Source of the DNA: Prevotellaceae bacterium KH2P17
GTDB lineage: Bacteria > Bacteroidota > Bacteroidia > Bacteroidales > Bacteroidaceae
Reading direction: 5' to 3'
DNA length: 64,000 nt
NCBI GenBank assembly: GCA_900199655.1
Contig: FZRE01000006.1
Span: 62,001-126,000 of the forward strand
The translations under genes and the position numbers were made by a program. Shown one piece after another: positions 1 to 8,929 of the stretch. Positions within the stretch are counted from its first letter, which is position 1. Each line of letters starts with the position of its first letter. The notes under the pieces are model-generated. The model saw only the letters and a list, made by a program, of their open reading frames with translations, was not told where the DNA came from and did no database searches.

Positions 1-2
1 CC

Positions 3-2132
3 ATCTACTTCGGCGTTTATCTGGTACACGACCTGAGCAAAAAGACCGAAGACGCCATCGTAAGCTACGGCGAGCGGCTCAGCTCGCAGATTGTGGCAAC
101 GCTCATCAAGGGCGCCAAGTGGCTCGACGCACGCCAGTTCATCAAGACCGAAAACCGCAACGGCAAGCATATACTGGACAGTGAGCTCACGGCGCAGCTC
201 ATTCAGCAGACCTTTGCCGACCTGCCCCGCATCAGTCTGGTGCCCGGCTTCATATCCCAGGACAAGAACACCAACGAGATAACAAACCTCGGGCGGGGCG
301 GCTCCGACTATACTGCATCGCTCATAGCAGCGGCACTCGATGCCGAAATACTGGAGATTTGGACCGACGTGGACGGCTTTATGACGGCCGACCCACGCGT
401 TATCAAGACCGCCTACACCATCAACGAACTGAGCTACGTGGAAGCTATGGAGCTCTGTAACTTCGGCGCCAAGGTCATTTATCCACCCACTATATACCCT
501 GTATGCGTAAAGAACATCCCCATCAGGGTAAAGAACACCTTTAACAGAAAAGGCGAGGGCACCATCATCAAGGACAAAGTTGCCGACGACAACAAGCCCA
601 TCAAGGGCATTTCAAGCATCAGCGGAACCACGCTGATAACGGTTTCGGGCCTCTCGATGGTGGGTGTCATCGGCGTGAACCGGCGCATCTTCACCGCTCT
701 GGCCGATGAAGGCATCTCGGTGTTCATGGTCTCCCAGGCCTCGTCGGAGAACTCTACGTCCATCGGCGTGCGCGATGTGGATGCCGCAGAGGCCGTGAGC
801 GTGCTCGACGAAGAGTTCGCCCACGAGATTGAAGACGGCAAAATGTTCCCCATGCACGCCGAGAGCGGACTGGCAACCATCGCCATCGTGGGCGAAAACA
901 TGAAGCATACGCCGGGCATTGCCGGCAAGTTGTTCGGCACGCTCGGCCGCAGCGGCATCAGCGTAATAGCCTGCGCACAGGGTGCATCGGAAACTAACAT
1001 CTCCTTTGTCGTAAGCTCCCAGTCGCTGCGCAAGTCGCTCAACGTGCTTCATGACTCCTTCTTTCTGTCCGAATACAAAGTTCTCAACCTCTTCATCTGC
1101 GGTGTCGGCACCGTTGGCAGCAAGCTCTTAGAGCAGATACGCTCACAGTACGAGGAGCTGAAGGAACACTCGAGGCTGAAGCTGAACGTGGTGGGAATAG
1201 CCAGCTCCAAGAATGCAATCTACAACCGGGACGGTCTCGACCTCGACAATTACCGTCAGGAGCTGAAGCAATCGGAGCCAAGCAGTCCCGAGAAGCTAAG
1301 AAGCAATGTGCTGGGCATGAACATCTTTAACAGTGTCTTTGTTGACTGTACGGCCAGCCAGGAGATAGCCGGGCTCTACCAATGCTTCCTCGAAAAGAAC
1401 ATCAGCATAGTGGCAGCCAACAAGATGGCGGCCTCCTCGCCCTACGACAACTATATGAAGCTGAAGAAAACCGCACTGACAAAGGGCGTGAAGTTCCGCT
1501 TTGAGACCAACGTAGGCGCTGGACTGCCCATTATAGGCACCATCAACGACCTGCGGAACTCAGGTGACAAGATACTGAAGATAGAGGCCGTGCTAAGCGG
1601 AACGCTGAACTTCATCTTCAACGAGATAGCTGCCGACGTGCCGTTCTCGGAGACCGTGCGTCGTGCTAAGGAGCAGGGATATTCCGAACCCGACCCTCGC
1701 ATCGACCTGAGTGGTACGGACGTGGTGCGCAAACTCGTCATCCTGACGCGTGAGGCCGGCTACAAAGTAGACCAGATGGACGTGGAGAAGCACCTCTTCG
1801 TGCCCGATGAGTGCTTCCAGGGCTCACAAGAAGAGTTCTGGCAGAAGCTGAAGACGCTCGATGCCGACTTCGAGAGCCGGCGGCGGGAGCTTGCTTCGGC
1901 CAACAAGCGGTGGCGCTTCGTGGCCACGATGGACCACGGCAAGACTTCCGTAGCCTTGAAGGCAGTTGATTCCTCGTCACCTTTCTACAATCTGGAAGGT
2001 TCCAACAACATCGTTCTTCTTACCACCGAGCGCTACCGCGAGTACCCCATGCAGATACAGGGCTACGGAGCAGGCGCCTCGGTAACGGCTGCCGGCGTTT
2101 TTGCCAACATCATGAGCATTGCTAACATATAA
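3..2132 (+). CDS. thrA: Bifunctional aspartate kinase / homoserine dehydrogenase (5' partial)
   Basis: Catalyses the first step of the aspartate pathway (aspartate to aspartyl phosphate) and the reduction of aspartate semialdehyde to homoserine. The reading frame is open from base 3 to the stop, so the true start lies upstream of the window; the first GTG in frame (93) is internal. Seen in order: the end of the kinase domain (GGSDYTASLIAAAL, then DVDGFMTADPR), two ACT-type regulatory repeats (the segments around FMVSQASSENS and IACAQGASETNIS), then a Rossmann homoserine dehydrogenase (FICGVGTVGSKLL, AANKMA, NVGAGLPIIGT). The next gene starts 5 bases after the stop, so the three threonine genes are probably one transcript. 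Feedback control through the ACT domains is known for the family and not shown here. Confidence 0.96.
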   Translation: MYFGVYLVHDLSKKTEDAIVSYGERLSSQIVATLIKGAKWLDARQFIKTENRNGKHILDSELTAQLIQQTFADLPRISLVPGFISQDKNTNEITNLGRGGSDYTASLIAAALDAEILEIWTDVDGFMTADPRVIKTAYTINELSYVEAMELCNFGAKVIYPPTIYPVCVKNIPIRVKNTFNRKGEGTIIKDKVADDNKPIKGISSISGTTLITVSGLSMVGVIGVNRRIFTALADEGISVFMVSQASSENSTSIGVRDVDAAEAVSVLDEEFAHEIEDGKMFPMHAESGLATIAIVGENMKHTPGIAGKLFGTLGRSGISVIACAQGASETNISFVVSSQSLRKSLNVLHDSFFLSEYKVLNLFICGVGTVGSKLLEQIRSQYEELKEHSRLKLNVVGIASSKNAIYNRDGLDLDNYRQELKQSEPSSPEKLRSNVLGMNIFNSVFVDCTASQEIAGLYQCFLEKNISIVAANKMAASSPYDNYMKLKKTALTKGVKFRFETNVGAGLPIIGTINDLRNSGDKILKIEAVLSGTLNFIFNEIAADVPFSETVRRAKEQGYSEPDPRIDLSGTDVVRKLVILTREAGYKVDQMDVEKHLFVPDECFQGSQEEFWQKLKTLDADFESRRRELASANKRWRFVATMDHGKTSVALKAVDSSSPFYNLEGSNNIVLLTTERYREYPMQIQGYGAGASVTAAGVFANIMSIANI

Positions 2133-2137
2133 GGCCC

Positions 2138-3376
2138 ATGAAACATATCATTATCTTAGGCGACGGCATGGCCGACCATCCGGTCAGCCGACTGGGCAAC
2201 AAGACGCTGCTGCAATACGCCGATACGCCCTATATGGACATGCTGGCACGCAAGGGAAAGACGGGCCGCCTCATCACCATTCCCGACGGTTTTCAGCCTG
2301 GGTCGGAAGTTGCAAACACGGCCATCCTGGGCTACGACCTCAACAAAGTGTACGAGGGCCGCGGTCCCTTGGAAGCAGCAAGCATTGGATACGACATGAA
2401 ACCGGGCGACATGGCCATGAGGTGCAACATCATCGAGACCCAAGACGGGCGCATCAAGAACCACCACGGCGGACATCTTACAACGGAGCAAGGCGACGTA
2501 CTCATCCGTTTCCTGAACGAGCACTTGGGCAACAAGCGCGTTAAATTCATCACCGGCATACAGTACCGGCACCTGCTCATCATCAAGGGCGGCAACAAAC
2601 ACATTGAGTGTGCACCGCCCCATGACCATCCGAACGAAGAGTGGGCGAAGCTGATGGTGAGACCTGCGGCCGGAAAAGCAGACGAGGACGAGCCCCGCTC
2701 GGGCAGGATGACTCCGCAGGAGACGGCCGACTTGCTCAACAACCTCATCCTGCAGTCGCAGCAACTGCTCGCTTCGCACCCCTTCAACCAAGGCCGCAAG
2801 GAGCAAGCCAACAGCATCTGGCCCTGGAGTCCGGGCTACCGACCGGAGATGAAGACCCTGCACGAACTCTTTCCGCAAATCAAGAGCGGCTCCTGCATCT
2901 CTGCAGTAGACCTGATAAGGGGCATCGGACGCTATGCAGGACTGGACATCATCAAGGTTCCCGGAGCCACCGGACTGGCCAATACCAACTATGAGGGCAA
3001 GGCGCAGGCTGCCATCAGCGCGCTCGAAAGGCAGGACTTCGTCTTCCTCCACTTGGAAGCGAGCGACGAAGCAGGCCACGACGGCGACCTGGAACTCAAA
3101 CTACGCACCATCGAATACCTCGACCACAGGATTGTGGAGCCTATATATAATAAGGTGAAGGAATGGCAGGAGCCCGTCTGCATTGCCGTACTGCCCGACC
3201 ACCCCACACCCGTGGAGATACGGACGCACGTCAAGGAGCCCGTGCCTTTCCTGATATGGCACCGCGGCATAGAGCCCGACGAGGTGCAACTCTTCGACGA
3301 GACGAGCTGCGTTAGGGGCAGTTACGGCCTCCTGAAGCTCCATGAATTCATGGAGGAGTTCATGAAGATTCGATAA
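2138..3376 (+). CDS. PGAM-like phosphotransferase, probable homoserine kinase
   Basis: 412 aa of the cofactor-independent, archaeal-type phosphoglycerate mutase family (alkaline phosphatase superfamily). The N-terminal metal site IILGDGMAD and the segment PGSEVANTAILGYD are clear, and a second metal region (LEASDEAGHDGD, then VLPDHPTPVE) lies near residues 310-365. It sits between thrA and thrC, and no ThrB-type (GHMP) homoserine kinase is seen nearby. Members in this position in Bacteroidota have been proposed, and as I recall shown genetically in Bacteroides thetaiotaomicron, to phosphorylate homoserine. That role completes aspartate to threonine in this cluster. Family membership is certain. 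The substrate is an inference from context, and glycolytic mutase activity remains the alternative. Confidence 0.85.
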   Translation: MKHIIILGDGMADHPVSRLGNKTLLQYADTPYMDMLARKGKTGRLITIPDGFQPGSEVANTAILGYDLNKVYEGRGPLEAASIGYDMKPGDMAMRCNIIETQDGRIKNHHGGHLTTEQGDVLIRFLNEHLGNKRVKFITGIQYRHLLIIKGGNKHIECAPPHDHPNEEWAKLMVRPAAGKADEDEPRSGRMTPQETADLLNNLILQSQQLLASHPFNQGRKEQANSIWPWSPGYRPEMKTLHELFPQIKSGSCISAVDLIRGIGRYAGLDIIKVPGATGLANTNYEGKAQAAISALERQDFVFLHLEASDEAGHDGDLELKLRTIEYLDHRIVEPIYNKVKEWQEPVCIAVLPDHPTPVEIRTHVKEPVPFLIWHRGIEPDEVQLFDETSCVRGSYGLLKLHEFMEEFMKIR

Positions 3377-3407
3377 ACTCCATGCCGTTTCAACCAATCC
3401 TTTTTAC

Positions 3408-4730
3408 ATGATGAGATACTACAGCACAAACTATCAGGCCCCGCAAGCAAGCCTCAAGGAAGCCGTTGTAAACGGACTGGCTCCCGACAAGGGGCTCTAC
3501 ATGCCCGAACACATCAACCCACTGCCGCAACAGTTCTTCGACCACATCAGCGAACTTACCTTTCAGCAAATTGCCTGCAAGGTTGCGGATGCCTTCTTCG
3601 GCGAAGACGTTGCCGCCGAGGACCTGCACCGGATTGTCTGCTCCACGCTGTCGTTCGACACGCCGCTGGTTCGCGTAACCTCCAACATTTACGCGCTGGA
3701 ACTCTTCCACGGCCCCACGCTCGCCTTTAAGGATGTAGGAGCCCGGTTCATGGCACGCCTGCTGCAATACTTCATCAGGCAGGAGAGGCCGGCAGAACGT
3801 AGCAGCAGGGTCAATGTACTTGTTGCCACATCGGGCGATACGGGCTCGGCTGTGGCCAACGGGTTCCTCTGCGTCGACGGCATTCACGTCTACGTGCTCT
3901 ACCCCAAGGGTAAGGTAAGCCCCATACAGGAGAGCCAGTTCACCACGCTTGGGCAGAACATAACCGCCATAGAGATAGATGGAACGTTCGACGACTGCCA
4001 GTCTTTGGTCAAAAACGCTTTCATGGATGCCGACCTGAAGCGGCACATGAGCCTTACGAGCGCCAACTCCATCAACGTGGCCCGCTTCCTGCCGCAGTCT
4101 TTCTACTACTTCTATGCCTACGCACAGTACCTGAAGCTGCACGCCGGCAACCCCGGCCGGCTGGTGTTCTGCACGCCTTCGGGCAACTTCGGAAACATCT
4201 GCGCCGGGCTCTTTGCATGGCGAATGGGGTTGCCGGTGGAGCGTTTCATCGCCGCCAACAATGCCAACGACGTGTTCTACCGGTATCTCCAGTCGGGCAA
4301 TTACAAACCCAAGCCGAGCAGACAGACCATTGCCAATGCCATGGATGTAGGCAATCCGAGCAACTTTGCACGCATACAAGACCTCTTCGGAGGCTCGTGG
4401 GAGGCCATCTGCAAGTCAGTAAGCGGAGCAACCTACACCGACAGCCAGATAGCCGAAACCATCCGCGCCTGCCACGAGCGCCACCACTACCTGCTCGACC
4501 CGCACGGAGCCTGCGGCTACAGGGCGCTGGAGGAGAACCTGAAGGACGGAGAAACGGGCATATTCCTTGAGACCGCCCACCCTGCCAAGTTCAAGGACAC
4601 CGTAGAATCCATTGTAGGAGCACCGGTAGAAATGCCCGCCAGGCTGGCCGCTTTCATGCAGGGAAAGCGCCGGAGCATTGCCCTGGGCAACGACTTCGCC
4701 GGGTTCAAGAATTTCCTGCTCAGCCGGTAA
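3408..4730 (+). CDS. thrC: Threonine synthase
   Basis: 440 aa PLP enzyme that converts O-phosphohomoserine to threonine. The PLP lysine lies in GPTLAFKDVGARFM, followed by the glycine-rich phosphate-binding region VATSGDTGSAVANGF and a second one, CTPSGNFGNICAG. The C-terminal part (HGACGYRALEE, ETAHPAKF) is typical of the bacterial-type enzyme. Two ATG codons stand in tandem at 3408 and 3411, and the second (MRYYSTNYQ) fits the family N-terminus best. It lies 31 bases after the PGAM-like gene and is the last gene of the threonine cluster. A 370-base gap with a palindrome array follows. Confidence 0.96.
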   Translation: MMRYYSTNYQAPQASLKEAVVNGLAPDKGLYMPEHINPLPQQFFDHISELTFQQIACKVADAFFGEDVAAEDLHRIVCSTLSFDTPLVRVTSNIYALELFHGPTLAFKDVGARFMARLLQYFIRQERPAERSSRVNVLVATSGDTGSAVANGFLCVDGIHVYVLYPKGKVSPIQESQFTTLGQNITAIEIDGTFDDCQSLVKNAFMDADLKRHMSLTSANSINVARFLPQSFYYFYAYAQYLKLHAGNPGRLVFCTPSGNFGNICAGLFAWRMGLPVERFIAANNANDVFYRYLQSGNYKPKPSRQTIANAMDVGNPSNFARIQDLFGGSWEAICKSVSGATYTDSQIAETIRACHERHHYLLDPHGACGYRALEENLKDGETGIFLETAHPAKFKDTVESIVGAPVEMPARLAAFMQGKRRSIALGNDFAGFKNFLLSR

Positions 4731-4781
4731 CCTGCCCCCAACATGCTTTTTGCAGTCCCGCACATGCCCGTTGGGAGTGTT

Positions 4782-4865
4782 AAAGATATCTTTCGTGAAC
4801 TTTCGACACTTGTCGCACGATTGTTCGACACTTGTCACACGATTATGTGACAAGTGTCGAAACTT
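4782..4865. repeat. 22-bp-pitch palindrome array, GACA family, copy 1
   Basis: Three 11-bp units, CGACACTTGTC at 4804 and 4826 and TGACAAGTGTC at 4848, start exactly 22 bp apart. The linkers share the core ACGATTRT. The first and last units, with AACTTTCG and CGAAACTT outside them, also pair as a long inverted repeat. A further perfect palindrome, AAAGATATCTTT (4782-4793), is centred about 22 bp before the first unit. It lies in the thrC-lplA gap (4731-5101); the rest of that gap holds only a GC-rich stretch and the lplA promoter. Confidence 0.9.
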
Positions 4866-5039
4866 CCCGCTTGCCGTTTCCCGCACCTTAACCGTCAGCA
4901 TCTATCACCCCGTGTGCAGGCTTTTTGCGCCGCTCCTTCCGGGCAGCGCAAACCGTTGCCGCATGCAGGTGCAGCGGTGCCGGCCGGCTGTCCTGTCGGC
5001 GGGTCTTACCGTCTCTTAATTTAAAAAAGTCAGGATAAT

Positions 5040-5071
5040 TTTCTTTTATCTCAAAATAATTAGTATATTTG
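5040..5071 (+). promoter_or_regulatory. Probable Bacteroidota promoter for lplA-gcv
   Basis: The -7 box TATATTTG lies at 5064-5071 and matches TAnnTTTG. A weaker -33 element TTTC (5040-5043) is 20 bases upstream. The start would fall near 5077, about 25 bases before the chosen ATG of lplA. Confidence 0.6.
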
Positions 5072-5101
5072 CAAGCGTCGGAAAACCTGAAGACGAATGC
5101 T

Positions 5102-5812
5102 ATGACTTATATCGACCTGCCCGAAGGAAACACAAGGAAACTCAGCTTCTACCTGGCAATGGAAGAATACGTTGCCCGCAGCCTGCACCAGGGCGGCGAC
5201 TGCTTCTTTATGTGGCAGGTGGAGCCTTCGGTCATCTTCGGCCGGAACCAGGTTGCAGAGAACGAAGTCAACATAGCCTACTGCCGGCAGCACGGCATCA
5301 GGATGTTCCGCCGCAAGAGCGGAGGCGGCTGCGTTTATGCCGACATGAGCAACGTGATGCTTTCATACATCACAGAGGAGGGGAGCGTGGACGATACTTT
5401 TGCCAGATACATGACCATGATAACCGAGGCGCTGAACCAAATGGGCATAGCAGCCTGCAAGAACGACCGCAACGACATCATGATAGGCCAGCAGAAGGTG
5501 TCAGGAAACGCCATTTACCACCTCTCGGGCAAGAACATTGCCCACGGCACCCTACTCTACGACACCGACATGGAGCACATGCTGCAGGCCATCACGCCCT
5601 CGCGACAGAAGCTGGACAAGCACGGCGTGGAGAGCGTAAGGCAGCGCATAGGCCTGCTCAAGGACTACACGCAGCTGCCCTTTGCCGACATCAGGCAACA
5701 GCTGCGCCACCACCTGTGCAGCCGCACTTACGGGATGACGGCGGAAGACATACGCCGCACGGAGGAAATAGAAAAGGAATATCTGGACGAAAGGTTCATC
5801 TTCGGAAAGTAA
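5102..5812 (+). CDS. lplA: Lipoate-protein ligase family protein
   Basis: 236 aa, BPL/LplA/LipB fold. It attaches lipoate (or octanoate) to carrier lysines, here most plausibly on GcvH encoded downstream. Family motifs seen: the substrate loop RRKSGGGCVYAD and the conserved lysine region QQKVSGNAIY. It is shorter than E. coli LplA (about 340 aa) because it lacks the C-terminal accessory domain, so an amidotransferase- or octanoyltransferase-like role is possible. The ATG at 5102 was chosen because it follows the promoter; the longer reading frame from a TTG at 5069 would begin inside the -7 box. It lies 25 bases before gcvT and is the first gene of the run. Confidence 0.87.
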   Translation: MTYIDLPEGNTRKLSFYLAMEEYVARSLHQGGDCFFMWQVEPSVIFGRNQVAENEVNIAYCRQHGIRMFRRKSGGGCVYADMSNVMLSYITEEGSVDDTFARYMTMITEALNQMGIAACKNDRNDIMIGQQKVSGNAIYHLSGKNIAHGTLLYDTDMEHMLQAITPSRQKLDKHGVESVRQRIGLLKDYTQLPFADIRQQLRHHLCSRTYGMTAEDIRRTEEIEKEYLDERFIFGK

Positions 5813-5837
5813 AGTTAACTCTTTAAACTCAAAATAC

Positions 5838-6926
5838 ATGGAAAATAAAAGAACCTGTCTGTACGACAAACACGTGGCAATGGGCGCACTCATCCAGCCT
5901 TTCGGCGGTTTCGACATGCCCATTCAGTACACTTCTATCATAGAAGAGCACCAGGCAGTGCGCCAGCACTGCGGCGTCTTCGATGTTTCTCACATGGGTG
6001 AGGTTTATGTAACGGGCAAGGATGCCGAGCGATACGTTAACCACATCTTCACCAACGACGTGAAAGGAGCCCCCGTGGGCAAGATTTACTACGGCATGAT
6101 GCTCTACCCCGACGGCGGAACCGTGGACGACCTGCTGGTGTACAAGATGGGTGAGAACGAATACTTCATCGTCATCAACGCTGCCAACATCGACAAGGAC
6201 GTGGAGTGGATGCGCCGGCACACCGAGGGGTTTGACGTTACGCTCGACCATTGTTCCGACTACTACGGCCAGCTGGCCGTACAGGGGCCCGAAGCAGAAG
6301 GCGTGGTCGAAGAGGTTCTCGGCCTGGCCTGCAAGGAGCTGGAGTTCTATACATGCAAGACGATAGACACCGCCGGCGAGACCATCATTATCTCCCGGAC
6401 GGGCTACACGGGCGAAGACGGCTTCGAGATTTACGGCTCCCACGCGTTCATCAACGGCGCCTGGGATGCCCTCATGGCCAGCGGACGCTGCAAACCCTGC
6501 GGCCTCGGCTGCCGCGACACGCTGCGTTTTGAGGTCGGCCTGCCGCTTTACGGCGACGAACTCTCGCAGGACATCTCGCCCATCATGGCCGGTCTGGGCA
6601 TGTTCTGCAAGCTGGAAAAGGAGGAATTCATCGGCAAGGACGCCCTTGTGGAGCAGAAGGCGAACGGCGTGGCCAGGCGTCTGCGCGGCATCGAGCTGCA
6701 GGCACATGCCGTTCCACGCCACGGCTACAAGGTTCTGAAGGACGGACGAGAAGTGGGCGAGGTTACTACCGGCTATCGCCTCATCAGCACCGACAAGAGC
6801 TGCGCCGTAGCTCTGGTAGACAGCAACGTGAAGTTGGGCGACCGCGTAGACATTCAGATACGCAAGAAAAACTTCCCCGGAACGGTCGTCAAAAAGAAGT
6901 TCTACGACAAGCATTACCATAAATAG
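5838..6926 (+). CDS. gcvT: Aminomethyltransferase, T-protein of glycine cleavage
   Basis: 362 aa, usual length. It moves the methylene group from the aminomethyl-lipoyl arm of GcvH to tetrahydrofolate and releases ammonia. Typical segments: FGGFDMPIQYTSIIEEH at the N-terminus, FDVSHMGEVYV, the folate-binding region SRTGYTGEDGFEIY, and LGCRDTLRFEVGLPLYGDEL. The C-terminal barrel ends with the KKFYDK region. It is 31 bases upstream of gcvH and in the same direction, within the lplA-gcv run. Confidence 0.97.
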   Translation: MENKRTCLYDKHVAMGALIQPFGGFDMPIQYTSIIEEHQAVRQHCGVFDVSHMGEVYVTGKDAERYVNHIFTNDVKGAPVGKIYYGMMLYPDGGTVDDLLVYKMGENEYFIVINAANIDKDVEWMRRHTEGFDVTLDHCSDYYGQLAVQGPEAEGVVEEVLGLACKELEFYTCKTIDTAGETIIISRTGYTGEDGFEIYGSHAFINGAWDALMASGRCKPCGLGCRDTLRFEVGLPLYGDELSQDISPIMAGLGMFCKLEKEEFIGKDALVEQKANGVARRLRGIELQAHAVPRHGYKVLKDGREVGEVTTGYRLISTDKSCAVALVDSNVKLGDRVDIQIRKKNFPGTVVKKKFYDKHYHK

Positions 6927-6956
6927 CATAACAAAACAATCTAAAAAAAGAACAAT

Positions 6957-7337
6957 ATGGCTAAAGTTATTGAAGGACTCTACTACAGTGAGTCGCACGA
7001 GTTTGTAAAGATAGAAGGCGATTTCGGCTACATCGGCATAACCGACTTTGCTCAGCATGAGCTGGGAAACATCGTTTATGTAGACATGCCCGAGGTTGAC
7101 GACGAGCTTGCTGCCGGCGAAGAATTCGGCGCAGTGGAAAGTGTAAAGGCCGCATCCGACCTGAATGCACCCGTATCGGGTACCGTCGTTGAGGTGAACG
7201 AGGCCCTCGAAGACAATCCGGGGCTCATCAACGAGGATGCTTTCGGCAACTGGATGGTCAAAGTGCAGCTATCTGACAAGGCCGAACTGGACAGCCTCAT
7301 GGACGCCAAAGCCTACGAGGCATTCTGCCAGAAATAA
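6957..7337 (+). CDS. gcvH: Glycine cleavage system H protein
   Basis: 126 aa lipoyl carrier protein that shuttles the aminomethyl group between the P, T and L proteins. The lipoylated lysine is in GAVESVKAASDLNAPVSG. The start MAKVIEGLYYSESHEF is the normal family N-terminus. It is the natural substrate of the lipoate ligase encoded at 5102. A 256-base gap follows before gcvPA, the only long gap inside this run. Confidence 0.97.
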   Translation: MAKVIEGLYYSESHEFVKIEGDFGYIGITDFAQHELGNIVYVDMPEVDDELAAGEEFGAVESVKAASDLNAPVSGTVVEVNEALEDNPGLINEDAFGNWMVKVQLSDKAELDSLMDAKAYEAFCQK

Positions 7338-7593
7338 CGAAGAAGAGCCGTAATACATGCCGGCAAGCGTCTGGTTAACAGCTTCTTACTGTTATAGCAG
7401 AAACCAATGCACGGCATGCAGGCATTCTTTCCTACCTTTCTTTTGGGGAGGTGTGGCCAACGGCTATAAGCTGCCATCGGCCAGGTTTCCCCAAAAGAGC
7501 TTCTAACAGTACACACTATATCAAGAAAAAACAGCAATTACGGAAATGCGGGAGCCGTCACGGTCTCCATTCCCTCATTTGTTTACCTTAGTT
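7338..7593. other. Structured gap inside the gcv run
   Basis: No gene is visible. A strong hairpin spans 7440-7497: perfect 10-bp arms CTTTTGGGGA / TCCCCAAAAG, then TGGCC / GGCCA and GGC / GCC towards the loop. A second palindrome, TAACAG-N7-CTGTTA, lies at 7376-7394. A weak -7-like sequence (TACCTTAG) stands just before the gcvPA start. The hairpin could be a processing site, an attenuator or a cis-regulatory RNA. I do not see the conserved core of the glycine riboswitch. Confidence 0.5.
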
Positions 7594-8916
7594 ATGACCT
7601 ACAAATATTTCCCACATACAGAAGCAGACACCAAGGAGATGCTTGCCAAAATCGGCGTCGGATCTCTCGAAGAGCTCTATGCGGAGGTGCCAGACAGCGT
7701 GAAACTGCATCGCGACTACCAGCTTCCTGACGCCATGAGCGAGGTGGAGATACGGCAACTTTTTGCCCAACTGGGCAAGCAGAACCGGCAGCTCACGTGC
7801 TTTGCCGGCGCCGGAGTGTACGACCATTACACCCCGGCCGTAATTCCGGGACTCGTAGAGCGCTCTGAATTCAGGACCAGTTATACCCCCTATCAGGCCG
7901 AAATCTCACAAGGCACCCTCCATTATATATTCGAATACCAGTCCATGATGGCCGAGCTGACGGGCATGGACATCTCTAACGCGTCCATGTACGATGGCAC
8001 CACGGCCACTGCAGAGGCCGTGCTGATGGCCAATGCCGTAAGCAAGAAGTCGCATAAGGTGCTTGTCTCAGAGACTGTTGACAAGAAGACACTGGCCGTA
8101 ATCAACACTTACGCCCACTTCCACGGCGTAGACATTGAACTCATAGCAGCCCTCGACGGCGCTACCAGCAAGGCTGACCTCGACCAGAAGCTAAGCCTGG
8201 GAGATGTTGCAGGCGTGGTTGTGCAGCAGCCCAACTGCTATGGCATCGTTGAAGACTTTACAGGCTATGCCGATGCCTGCCACCAGCAGAAGGCTCTCTT
8301 CATCGTGAACGGCATTGCGGCCGACCTTGCCTTGCTGAAGACTCCGGGCGAATGGGGAGCCGATGTGGCCGTAGGCGACGGCCAGTCGCTGGGCATTCCG
8401 ATGAGTTTCGGTGGTCCCTCCGTGGGCTACATGTGCTGTACGGAGAAGCTGATGCGCAAGATGCCGGGCCGCATTGTTGGCAAGACGCTCGACCAGAACG
8501 GGCAACGCGCCTTCGTGCTCACGCTCCAGGCCCGCGAGCAACACATCCGCCGGCAGAAAGCAACGTCAAATATATGCTCCAATGAGTCGCTCATGGCGCT
8601 GTGGGTTACTATCTACATGAGCCTCTTGGGCAAAGAAGGAATAAAGGAAGCAGCCCAGACTTCCTACGACGGAGCTCACTATCTGTACGACCGACTGCTG
8701 CAATCAGGCAAATTCGAGGCAGCCTTCAACCGGCCGTTCTTCAATGAGTTCTGCGTCAGATATCATGGAGACGTCGACTCCCTGCTGGCCAAACTGCAGG
8801 CCAACGGCATCATGGGCGGCGTCAAAGTTGCTGACAATACGCTCATGGTTGCCGTAACCGAGAAGCGCACTAAAGATGAGGTAGACCGTTACATCAAACT
8901 TACGACAGAAAACTAA
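7594..8916 (+). CDS. gcvPA: Glycine dehydrogenase (decarboxylating) subunit 1
   Basis: 440 aa N-terminal half of the P-protein, which decarboxylates glycine and loads the aminomethyl group on GcvH. The start [17 protein letters not shown] at 7594 is the normal family N-terminus; the upstream ATG at 7546 would add 16 unrelated residues and was rejected. Segments such as [29 protein letters not shown] and [11 protein letters not shown] are characteristic. P-protein is split into two genes here, as in many anaerobes and Gram-positives, whereas many bacteria have one fused protein of about 950 aa. gcvPB follows 13 bases later. Confidence 0.96.
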   Translation: MTYKYFPHTEADTKEMLAKIGVGSLEELYAEVPDSVKLHRDYQLPDAMSEVEIRQLFAQLGKQNRQLTCFAGAGVYDHYTPAVIPGLVERSEFRTSYTPYQAEISQGTLHYIFEYQSMMAELTGMDISNASMYDGTTATAEAVLMANAVSKKSHKVLVSETVDKKTLAVINTYAHFHGVDIELIAALDGATSKADLDQKLSLGDVAGVVVQQPNCYGIVEDFTGYADACHQQKALFIVNGIAADLALLKTPGEWGADVAVGDGQSLGIPMSFGGPSVGYMCCTEKLMRKMPGRIVGKTLDQNGQRAFVLTLQAREQHIRRQKATSNICSNESLMALWVTIYMSLLGKEGIKEAAQTSYDGAHYLYDRLLQSGKFEAAFNRPFFNEFCVRYHGDVDSLLAKLQANGIMGGVKVADNTLMVAVTEKRTKDEVDRYIKLTTEN

Positions 8917-8929
8917 GACCCCTACGACT

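Noticed and set aside
7338-7593. A glycine riboswitch before gcvPA
   Set aside because: The gap is structured, but I could not find the conserved glycine-binding core; it also lies inside the run rather than at its head.
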